A stretch of 64,000 nucleotides of DNA from Pseudomonas sp. QS1027. GTDB lineage: Bacteria; Pseudomonadota; Gammaproteobacteria; Pseudomonadales; Pseudomonadaceae. The translations under genes and the position numbers were made by a program. Below are positions 1 through 7,937 of this stretch, in pieces. The stretch covers positions 90,225 to 154,224 of the forward strand of contig NZ_PHSU01000025.1 in assembly GCF_002814235.1 (NCBI RefSeq). The letters run 5' to 3'. Each line of letters opens with the position of its first letter. The first letter of the stretch is position 1. The notes beneath the pieces were generated by a model. The model did not search any database. It saw only the letters and a program-made list of their open reading frames with translations, and was not told the DNA's origin.

Positions 1-3000
1 GCACACCGTTTTTTGCGTAGCTACCGGCATTGGCCGGACCGTGCAGGGCCACCGCATCGTCAGGGGTAATCTTCGCTTCATACCCGGGAAGCAGGGGCTT
101 GGGTTTTGGCGCAACCTTTGTTTTCAGGGCCATCGCGCCGTTATGAGACAAGCTCTGTCGACGATCGAGGGTCCGCAAGGCCACGCGCGACCAGCCCCGC
201 TGACCAGCCCGTAGCGGCCGGGAGACCGCACCGGCGCCCTTGCCCAGCGGGTAGAAGGTCAGCACGGCATCGACCAGCGTCATATGCGCCGCCTTGAAGA
301 GTTCCAAGGCATCGCGCGGATCACCGCTGCGGTGAAACCGGCGCAGGGCCACTGCCGTCTCCCGGGCATTGACCCCAATACTGACGATGGGCACCACCGA
401 CAACACCCTGAGCCAGTAGGCCGAACGCTGCTCGTCTTCACGCAACTCGCGCAACTGCGACAATTGCCGGCCCGAGTTCGATACCGTCCGGGCCCGTTGC
501 TGCGCCCGCAGGACAAAGGCATGCGCCAGCAGCCGCGACAGGTCCCAGCGCTGGGTTTTCCTGAGCCGCAACCAGTGTTGGGGGTTTTCCGCGATCTCGC
601 GCCTGACCTCCTTTTCCAGCGCCACATGATCCGGCACGGGTTGCTCCGGCTCGCTCGTCCACCAGCTGTTTACGGCCGCCAACAGCGAAGTGGATCTGAT
701 CGCGGAAATCGGATCGCTTCCCACAGACGCCAGGTCAATTGGCAGTCGATCATCGCGCGCAGGCTCCGGGGGCCTTGAGCCCGACGCCTGCGGGTCTTGC
801 TCGGCGGGATAGCCCTCGATGGCTTCCGCCTCCCAGCCAGGCGCCAGTCTTTGCACAATGTCCGCCACCCGCTGCGGTGCCCGGCCGACATTGACCAGCG
901 CCCGCTGCGCCGTCGCCAGGTCACTGTGCTCGGTCAGCACCTGCTCATGGGGAGCGCCGGGCAAATAGATAAGCGTTCGTCCGCAAACCTTGTCGTGGAT
1001 AGCCACGGCATTGCCCACATGCCGGGCCCGGGCAAACGCCCGGCCGGCGAAAGTGACAAAGTGCAGTTCGAGCTCAAGGTGCTCGCTGCGCAGGTCGGCG
1101 GCACACTCCGCACTCAAGGCCCTCTCGAAAACCTCGGCGGCCCAGCCGCTGAGTCCCTGTTGTCGGGCACTGAACAACTCCATTCGGGCCCGTTGCCTGA
1201 CCAGCCGGTACAACAGCGCCTGATCGAACGCCCGTAGCGGTTCGAGCCCGGGATCATCGACGCCGTAAAAAGCCCGCTGGATCAGGGTGTCGTAGTGGCC
1301 GCCAAGATCGAGTGCCGAAATCGTCGCCATCAGATAATCCGGCGTCAGTCGCTGTTGCCAGGTGCGATCCAGTATTCGTCCATGCTGCAACCGACGTTTG
1401 GTCCCGGGCGCTTGCGGGTCGAGGTTTTCCAGGGCCAGGCGCAAGAGGCTGTAGGTCGTGCGCCCCTCGCTGACCACCGTCTTCGGGCCCGACTCACCCA
1501 CCATGCGTTCAGGGTGCCCGACCCACACCCGCTCGACACTGTCGGGAAGATCGAACAACGGCTTGTCGATATCCAGCTCCGGGTCAAAACCATCCTGCTT
1601 GAGCCGTTTGATAAGGCTCTCCCGGGCAAAGTCATCCAGGTCCGGTAGCTGGCGCTCCAGCTTGAGTTCCAGGGCATGGATGCTTCTCTGATAGCGGGCC
1701 AGCAGTCGCGCGTACTGTTGGCGGACCGCGCGGGCCGCCGTGGACAGCCAGTCGGGAAGACCTTGTGCCTGCACCGCACCGAGCTGCAGCAGCGCAATGT
1801 TGTCCAGCGCTCGCTCCCGGGCATCGTGCCCCGGAACGCCGAGGTTCTCCTCCAGCTCATGGGCCAGCAGTTGCAGGGAACTGCGGGCGTCGCCGATTTC
1901 CGAGAACGGCCGCAAACCGCCCTCGACCCGCCGGCAGACCCGCAGATGTTCCTGGATCTGCTGCTGGAGTCCCTGTTGCAGGGCGTCCCCTTCAATTGCT
2001 TGATAGTGGATGGGAACCCGCGCCCCATCAGCCAGCCCCCGTACCCAGCGACGCGCCTCGCCACGCCGGTCCCGGGCAATCAACGGCCAGAGGCCTTCAC
2101 ACTCCGGGCTGCGCAGGCTGACGTCCAGCTGTTGCGAAAGACTGTCGAGGGTCATGAAGCGTTGCAGCCCGCCCAGCCGTCCCGGCACAAACAGCAGCGC
2201 CGCTACGCCCGAACGCGGATCGGCCAGCGCGCCGCGGGTGCTGATGACGCAGCCGCCCGTCAGCGACCACCCAGAGTCCGCCGGCCCCAGGCTGATCGCG
2301 GCGACCTCGGTCTCACTGGCCACACGCACGTCCGCCAAAGCCTGTGGCAGCACATCAAGCACCCGCGCCAGTTCCTCCTGATCGATCAGCCCGAGCTGAT
2401 GCTGCATCTTCGCCTCGTGCAAAAGCCCCTGGCAGCGCCCCCTGAGCAACTTGTCTGAAAGATCGCTCTGCAGCCGATCCGGGGTGCTCCAGAATTCGGC
2501 CTGGGCGTATCGCTCCCGGTCCTTGAGCAGGTCCTGGACATCAACCCGCTGTTGTCGCCAAAGATTGTGGCGCGCCAGCAAGTCACGGTAGGCAGGAGTG
2601 TCGCGCCCAGGCTCCTGTTCATCGATCAGCTCGAGGAGACCCCGCTCCTGCTGCCGAATCTTGCTCTGGCGCAAGCGCACGGGAAGATCAGCGGCCAGGC
2701 TGCCAAAGCTGATTTCCAGTATCCGGCGACGTTCGTCACTGCGAAGCCGCTGCGCGAGCATCGTCCTCAGGGGCGGCAAGCCAGTCAGCGCAGCCCGCGA
2801 TTCCTGCATGGCTTCCACCGCCTGCAGCGGCGTCAGGCGCCCGGCATCGACCACCCCCTCCGGCAGCATGTACGCCGTGTTGAGCAACAACGCGGCGGCC
2901 CACTCGTTGGTCAACTGGGTATCCAGCCAGCTCAGCGCACTGTGGGCCAGGGCATCGCCGGTGAGTGCGGCCCCCCCATGGAAGCGGTACGCCAGGGCCG

Positions 3001-3979
3001 AACTACCCGGCTGGGTAAACAGCCGATCGCGGTCTTGCAGCGCCAGCAACTGCCAGGGCCGATAATTGCCCGGTGCGTTGAACAGCTCCGGGAGCCGGCG
3101 TTGCATTTCGACGTAGCTGTCAAACTCGAAAAATTCCTCGGCCACCCCAGGCACGAAAATCACCTGCCGTCCCCGCTCAACGCCACCGGGACCCTGCAGG
3201 TGCAAAGCGCCGCTCAAGGCTACCGTCGCCGAGTTCTTTCCCGGCCAGACCAGTTCCGACACCGTGAGCCGCCCCCAGCGGCCGCCAGCCAGCGCCCGCG
3301 CTTCGGGGGTCGGCGCATCCAGCAGGCCCATCAGCATGCTGAACGCGGTAGCGGACAAATCGTCGGTGCCATAGGCCAACAGGGCCTTGTCGTGAAACTG
3401 CAGCTTGTGCAACTCGACCAGGCGCTCGCGCCTTGAGAGAGGACTATCGCAAGCCGGCTGATGCCAATAGCCGCGCAGGGCCGTGTCGAGTCGGTAAGGC
3501 AGCCCCAGACTCTTCAGGCGAGTCAGCACCTGCTCCGGGTCCAGCGCCAGGAGCTGCTGCGGTTCGTCAGCCAGACTCAGACGCACGGTGTGACCCGGCG
3601 CCAGGGACAGGAACGGATTGCGCAACAGCGACATGGCCACCTGCGCCAGGGTCCGCGCCGTTTGCCCGTCGTCGGAACGCAACGGCGGGGTGAACAACAG
3701 CTTGTCTGGATCGTGCCCGAAGGCCTCGGTCAAGATCTGCTTGAGCAGCCCACCAATCCGTGGTGCTCGCGCAAAGAGCTTCTTGAGTTGGTGCTGGCTA
3801 TCGAGCCCACGCACCAGCGCCGCCTGGAGCCGGTTGAGCAACAGGCTGGGACGCTCCGCGCTCGCGATACGCTCGAAGAGTTTTTCAGCGAGGCGCTCCA
3901 GGGCGGCGCCACGGGGGTCGGGTAAAACCGCTGCCGACTCAACGGCCGCCCTGGGAGGCTCCGCTACGGAGGTTTTCAT
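1..3979 (-). CDS. Giant dermonecrotic-toxin-like (DUF6543-type) protein, 3' end beyond window
   Basis: The reading frame is open from the ATG at 3979, which follows an AAGGGA ribosome site, to base 1: at least 1326 codons with no stop, so the C-terminus is missing. The first ~1000 residues are mostly charged and helical, with segments such as YWHQPACDSPLSRRERL and a following LSA...LMGLLDAP stretch. These resemble the dermonecrotic-toxin N-terminal (DUF6543) family of very large Pseudomonas proteins. A hydrophobic stretch (YWLRVLSVVPIVSIGV, then LVDAVLTFYPLG) lies about 1200 residues in and may insert into membranes. No signal peptide is visible. The effector or toxin domain expected further C-terminal is outside the window, so the activity is unknown. 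The family match is from memory of its general pattern, not a search. Confidence 0.62.
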   Translation of the reverse strand, partial: MKTSVAEPPRAAVESAAVLPDPRGAALERLAEKLFERIASAERPSLLLNRLQAALVRGLDSQHQLKKLFARAPRIGGLLKQILTEAFGHDPDKLLFTPPLRSDDGQTARTLAQVAMSLLRNPFLSLAPGHTVRLSLADEPQQLLALDPEQVLTRLKSLGLPYRLDTALRGYWHQPACDSPLSRRERLVELHKLQFHDKALLAYGTDDLSATAFSMLMGLLDAPTPEARALAGGRWGRLTVSELVWPGKNSATVALSGALHLQGPGGVERGRQVIFVPGVAEEFFEFDSYVEMQRRLPELFNAPGNYRPWQLLALQDRDRLFTQPGSSALAYRFHGGAALTGDALAHSALSWLDTQLTNEWAAALLLNTAYMLPEGVVDAGRLTPLQAVEAMQESRAALTGLPPLRTMLAQRLRSDERRRILEISFGSLAADLPVRLRQSKIRQQERGLLELIDEQEPGRDTPAYRDLLARHNLWRQQRVDVQDLLKDRERYAQAEFWSTPDRLQSDLSDKLLRGRCQGLLHEAKMQHQLGLIDQEELARVLDVLPQALADVRVASETEVAAISLGPADSGWSLTGGCVISTRGALADPRSGVAALLFVPGRLGGLQRFMTLDSLSQQLDVSLRSPECEGLWPLIARDRRGEARRWVRGLADGARVPIHYQAIEGDALQQGLQQQIQEHLRVCRRVEGGLRPFSEIGDARSSLQLLAHELEENLGVPGHDARERALDNIALLQLGAVQAQGLPDWLSTAARAVRQQYARLLARYQRSIHALELKLERQLPDLDDFARESLIKRLKQDGFDPELDIDKPLFDLPDSVERVWVGHPERMVGESGPKTVVSEGRTTYSLLRLALENLDPQAPGTKRRLQHGRILDRTWQQRLTPDYLMATISALDLGGHYDTLIQRAFYGVDDPGLEPLRAFDQALLYRLVRQRARMELFSARQQGLSGWAAEVFERALSAECAADLRSEHLELELHFVTFAGRAFARARHVGNAVAIHDKVCGRTLIYLPGAPHEQVLTEHSDLATAQRALVNVGRAPQRVADIVQRLAPGWEAEAIEGYPAEQDPQASGSRPPEPARDDRLPIDLASVGSDPISAIRSTSLLAAVNSWWTSEPEQPVPDHVALEKEVRREIAENPQHWLRLRKTQRWDLSRLLAHAFVLRAQQRARTVSNSGRQLSQLRELREDEQRSAYWLRVLSVVPIVSIGVNARETAVALRRFHRSGDPRDALELFKAAHMTLVDAVLTFYPLGKGAGAVSRPLRAGQRGWSRVALRTLDRRQSLSHNGAMALKTKVAPKPKPLLPGYEAKITPDDAVALHGPANAGSYAKNGV

Positions 3980-4068
3980 AGGATTTCCCTTGTTCCATGG
4001 AAAAAGGGAAAAGCGTAGAGCGCCGTACGGCGTAGCCGTGCACTAGATAGTTAAGGCGCGGACCAGCG

Positions 4069-4572
4069 CTACAGAGACGGGCGGCTGCCGTCATCCTCCG
4101 AGGGCAACTGGATCACCTGGGGCGCGGCCAGCGGCGGCTCCTGCGGCTCGACGCGATACAGAGGGGTAATCACTTCAAGTACCCCGCCATGCTCATCGTT
4201 GTGCACGATCATCGTCGCCGACTGGCGCATCCGCGCGAAGTTGTCCTCGCTGAGCTTGAAGCTGCGACTCAAGCCCTCATCCCCGACCACCGGCGCGGGC
4301 AAACGGCGGCGGGTGTAGCCACGGCTCTTGCGCTGCTGATAACGCGCCCAGGCAATCAATACCGCCGCATTCAACAAGCCGACCCACAGATAAACCTCCA
4401 GGGTATTGAGGGCGTCGAAGAACGAGATATCGATCCGCGGCCCCGTGTGCCCGTCGAACAACGGCATCAAGCCCTGGATCAGCAGGTACCACAGGCCGGC
4501 CCAGGCCAGCGCGGTCAGGACCACATCCACCAGCACCATGAACGGCCGCTGGCGGGTTCTGATGATTTTCAT
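4069..4572 (-). CDS. pgaD: PNAG biosynthesis protein PgaD
   Basis: A 167-residue inner-membrane protein with two strong transmembrane helices (about residues 12-35 and 57-77, the second LYLWVGLLNAAVLIAWARY-like) followed by a basic and then acidic cytoplasmic tail. PgaD is the c-di-GMP-responsive partner of the PgaC synthase; the two together polymerise and export poly-beta-1,6-GlcNAc. The ATG overlaps the pgaC stop in an ATGA, so translation is coupled. It is longer than E. coli PgaD (about 137 residues) because of the C-terminal tail, which ends in a Pro-rich and acidic stretch. It is the last gene of pgaABCD. The assignment rests mainly on topology and position, since PgaD sequences are poorly conserved. 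Confidence 0.88.
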   Translation of the reverse strand: MKIIRTRQRPFMVLVDVVLTALAWAGLWYLLIQGLMPLFDGHTGPRIDISFFDALNTLEVYLWVGLLNAAVLIAWARYQQRKSRGYTRRRLPAPVVGDEGLSRSFKLSEDNFARMRQSATMIVHNDEHGGVLEVITPLYRVEPQEPPLAAPQVIQLPSEDDGSRPSL

Positions 4573-5924
4573 GAACGCACCTTCTGCTTGCCGTCATCGA
4601 CGGGCTTGATCCCCCGGTCCGGACTGACCCAGCGCGCCCGCTTGCCGCTCTGGCGGAACAACACCTGGGGAAAGCTGACCAGGGTGGTGAAGAAGCTGAT
4701 GAACCAGAACACCAGTGGGTACCAGACCACCCAGAACATGATTTTCCACAGGTCTTTTTCGTAGCGGCGGTCGATCAGCACGCTGACCGCGAACTGTCCC
4801 AGGCAGACCGTTGCCAGCAGCAACCCGGTAAAGGCCGGCGGCACGATGCGGTGCACGACAATCGAGGCCGGCATGTCGATAAACAGCCCCATGCAGTAGA
4901 AGACAATCGACAACAGCAGGGTGAAGGCCCAGCCGGTCGACAGGCAGTACTCGAACAACAGTGGCCACAGGTAACGATGGTTCCACTGCCAGATGCCCCG
5001 GATGTTCTTGAACAGCACCTCCGCGCCGCCCCGGGCCCAGCGCAGCCGCTGCCGCCAAAGCCCGCGCAGGGTCTCCGGCATCAGGATCCAGCAGAGAGCC
5101 CGCGGCTCGTAGAAGATGCTCCAGTGATCCAGTTGCAGCTTCCAGCTGATATCGATGTCCTCGGTGATCATGTCCGTGCTCCAGTAGCCCACACGGTCCA
5201 GCGCCGTACGGCGGAAGGCGCAGATCACCCCGGAGATGGTGAAAATCCGCCCGAAGACCCGCTGCGTGCGCTTGATCAAACCGATGATCGAGGAAAATTC
5301 GCCGACCTGGACCCGCCCGACCAGGGTCGAGCGGGTGCGGATCCGCGGATTGCCGGTGACGGCGCCGAGGCGCACGTTCTGCAACAGCGGCGCCACCAGG
5401 TAGGCCGCCGTGTGCGGTGCCAGCAAGGCGTCACCGTCGATGCACACCAGGTACTCGCTGCGGGCCGCCACGGCGCCCATGCGCAGGGCCACCGCCTTGC
5501 CCTGGTTCTGCGCCAGATGGATCACCCGCAAGCGCGGGTCGAGCAGCGCCAGGCTGTCGAGCAACTGGCCGGTGTTGTCGCTGGAACCATCGTTGATGGC
5601 GATCACTTCGATGTTCGGGTAATGCTGGGCCAAGGCGGCCTCGAGGGTATCGGCGACATTCTCCCCTTCGTTGAAGCAAGGGATCAGGATCGAGATCAGC
5701 GGCTCGCCCGCCAGCGCCGGCGGCAGGGTATCGGCTTCCCAGGGCCAGCGGCGTTCCCAGTGCAGCCAGAAGTACAGGCCGCCGGCCATCCACAACCCCG
5801 ACATGAACAACGGGTAGAAAAACACGAAGTCCATCAGGAATTGCCCGGTCACCAGGAAAATCACGCCCAGGGGAACCCCCAGGACGAGTGCCAGGACGGT
5901 CAGTGCCAGGATTCGATCCATCAT
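4569..5924 (-). CDS. pgaC: Poly-beta-1,6-N-acetylglucosamine synthase PgaC
   Basis: A 451-residue family-2 processive glycosyltransferase in the inner membrane, polymerising UDP-GlcNAc into PNAG. Two N-terminal helices (about 5-60) precede the cytoplasmic GT domain. The domain has ILIPCFNEGENV, the DG of AINDGSSDN, the DxD-type CIDGDAL, the catalytic TED (MITEDIDISW) and the processivity motif RQRLRWARGG. At least three helices follow. The length is close to E. coli PgaC (441). The ORF begins with tandem ATGs (5924 and 5921), and either may be used. It lies 3 bases after pgaB and overlaps pgaD by 4 bases. Confidence 0.96.
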   Translation of the reverse strand: MMDRILALTVLALVLGVPLGVIFLVTGQFLMDFVFFYPLFMSGLWMAGGLYFWLHWERRWPWEADTLPPALAGEPLISILIPCFNEGENVADTLEAALAQHYPNIEVIAINDGSSDNTGQLLDSLALLDPRLRVIHLAQNQGKAVALRMGAVAARSEYLVCIDGDALLAPHTAAYLVAPLLQNVRLGAVTGNPRIRTRSTLVGRVQVGEFSSIIGLIKRTQRVFGRIFTISGVICAFRRTALDRVGYWSTDMITEDIDISWKLQLDHWSIFYEPRALCWILMPETLRGLWRQRLRWARGGAEVLFKNIRGIWQWNHRYLWPLLFEYCLSTGWAFTLLLSIVFYCMGLFIDMPASIVVHRIVPPAFTGLLLATVCLGQFAVSVLIDRRYEKDLWKIMFWVVWYPLVFWFISFFTTLVSFPQVLFRQSGKRARWVSPDRGIKPVDDGKQKVRS

Positions 5925-5927
5925 GAT

Positions 5928-7925
5928 CTAGGGATTCCACTGGTTGGAAAAAGCCGGGCGCACGGCCTGCACGGCCGGGCGGTTGTCCAGGAAGTTATCC
6001 GGGTAATAACCGAAACTGCTGGCACCCTGGCGCTTGAGCAGCCCCATCCAGCCCGCCAGTTGCGTGCCGTCGAGGTCCGTCGCCGGTTTCTGTCGCCAGT
6101 CCCGGGCCTGCAACTCGAACACCGTGCGATCCAGCGCGCCGGGGCGCTGCCTGACCTGGCCGACCAGCGCCTGCAGCCACTCATCCGCCTGCCTCTCGCT
6201 CTGCCCTTCCATCAGCGGCATGGCCATGGGCGCGGTCCAGTCGTAGCTGGCGAGGAAGTCATCGAGGTTCTGGGCGAACCAGGCTTCGCTTTGCGGATTG
6301 ATCACCGGCTCCACGAACAGGTTGCGCGCGGTCTTCACTTGCGGGCCACGAATGGCGCGGACCTTGGCAGTCAGCTCCTGGGTGAAATCGATCAGGTAAC
6401 GGCTCTTGAAGCGCGTCCAGCGTTGCAGCGTCGCCGGGTCACCACGCAGGGCGCTGATGCTGCCCGGCAGGCCGTTGGCAGCGTAGGTGCGCAGCGCCTG
6501 CGGGCTGGCGTCCTCGAAGTCGGACAGCACGGCATCGTCGTGATAGAGAATGCCGTCGACCGAGGTCAGCCGGGCCAGGTCTTCGTAGATCTCGCCAATG
6601 ACCCGCCGCACGTTCGGGTCGAACGGCGACAGGCGCGTGTACTGTTTCGGGTCGACCGAGGCCTGTCCGCTGACCGGGTCCCAACGCGTCACCCGGGGCA
6701 GTTTTTCATCCAGGGCAAAACTCAGCACCGGCATCCAGGCGTAGACCTTGACGTGGGCGCGGGTGCGCAACTGCCAGGCGGCACGGTCAAACAGGTCGGC
6801 GCGCATCGGCAGATGCCGGTTGGGGAAGTACAGCGAGTGCACCAGGCCGTCTCCCGCCGGATCGGCGAACGCTTGCAGGAACACGGTATTGGCGCCCAGG
6901 TCGGCGATACGCTGGACCAGCTTGCCGAGGTTGGCTTCCTGCTGGACCGGGTTCGGATCGTAGACGTTATCCAGGTCGACCTGCACCATCCGCATCGCCG
7001 CGCGGTTCTGCACCGAGACAATGCTGCCGGCGTAGTGACTGCCGTCCGGGTCCGCCGACACCAGCATGCGCGGGCTGTTCATCAGTTGGTCGAGACTGTC
7101 GATGCCGTCATCCAGGGTCAGCGCCAGTTTGTAGCCCTGGCTCTCGATCACCTTCAACGCGGTGCCATCGGCGGTGCCGTAGGGCCAGACCCAGACCCGC
7201 GGCGAGTAGCCGGTGGCCGCGCGGATCTTGCTCGAGATGGCAATCACATCCGCACGCAGGCGGGCCTCGAAATCAGCCTCGCTTTCATAGCGGCCGGTGC
7301 TCGCATCGTAGCGCCGGGTCGCCGCCGCCGGTTGCAGGTTGCCCTGGGGATTGGCCAGCACACCCTGGTGGCTGGCGTCGGTGTGGGCGACGATTTCCAC
7401 CAGTCCGGAGGCGGCCACTTCCTTGATCTGCGCCCAGGTCAGGAATTCGGAACGCGGGCGCATGTCACCGGCAAAATCCACCGGTTTGTTCGCCGGGGTA
7501 TCGATCCAGACGCCGACCGGGGCCAGCAAGGCCGGCCATTGATAGCTCCTGAGCAACGGCATCACGCGGGTGTAGAAACTCGCGTAACCGTCATCGAAGG
7601 TCAGCAGGATCGCCCTCGGCGGCAACTCCGGACCGCCATTGCGCGCCGCCAGGATCTGGTCCACGGTCACCGGCCGATAGCCGTTTTCCCGGAGCCACGC
7701 GAGCTGTTCGAGCAAGCGTTCGGTGCGCACGGCAACCACCGCCTGGTCCGGGTCGCGGTCCTCGATGTCATGGTAGGTCAGGCTGAGAAAGTGATTCTTC
7801 GGCCAGGGTGCTTCATTGATCGGCACGGCCCGTTGCGCGGGCGCGACAAACTCGACCGGCTTCTGGGCACAGGCGCCGATCAGCAAGGCTCCCAGCAACA
7901 GGATGCAACGCGTGATCCAAGGCAT
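5928..7925 (-). CDS. pgaB: PNAG N-deacetylase and hydrolase lipoprotein PgaB
   Basis: A two-domain outer-membrane lipoprotein of 665 residues that partly deacetylates PNAG in the periplasm so that PgaA can export it. The signal peptide ends in a lipobox (ALLIGAC). The N-terminal polysaccharide deacetylase domain shows LTYHDIEDRDP and LTFDDGYASF, the metal and catalytic aspartates. The C-terminal half is the GH153-type PNAG hydrolase domain with the acidic motif YHDDAVLSDFED. Three ATGs stand in a row; the third (7925) is chosen because it lies 6 bases from an AGGGG ribosome site, whereas the first (7931) touches it. It is six bases downstream of pgaA. Confidence 0.94.
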   Translation of the reverse strand: MPWITRCILLLGALLIGACAQKPVEFVAPAQRAVPINEAPWPKNHFLSLTYHDIEDRDPDQAVVAVRTERLLEQLAWLRENGYRPVTVDQILAARNGGPELPPRAILLTFDDGYASFYTRVMPLLRSYQWPALLAPVGVWIDTPANKPVDFAGDMRPRSEFLTWAQIKEVAASGLVEIVAHTDASHQGVLANPQGNLQPAAATRRYDASTGRYESEADFEARLRADVIAISSKIRAATGYSPRVWVWPYGTADGTALKVIESQGYKLALTLDDGIDSLDQLMNSPRMLVSADPDGSHYAGSIVSVQNRAAMRMVQVDLDNVYDPNPVQQEANLGKLVQRIADLGANTVFLQAFADPAGDGLVHSLYFPNRHLPMRADLFDRAAWQLRTRAHVKVYAWMPVLSFALDEKLPRVTRWDPVSGQASVDPKQYTRLSPFDPNVRRVIGEIYEDLARLTSVDGILYHDDAVLSDFEDASPQALRTYAANGLPGSISALRGDPATLQRWTRFKSRYLIDFTQELTAKVRAIRGPQVKTARNLFVEPVINPQSEAWFAQNLDDFLASYDWTAPMAMPLMEGQSERQADEWLQALVGQVRQRPGALDRTVFELQARDWRQKPATDLDGTQLAGWMGLLKRQGASSFGYYPDNFLDNRPAVQAVRPAFSNQWNP

Positions 7926-7937
7926 CATCATCCCCTT

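Noticed and set aside
4021..4032. Palindrome CGCCGTACGGCG after pgaD
   Set aside because: It is too short and has no T-run, so it is not convincing as a terminator.
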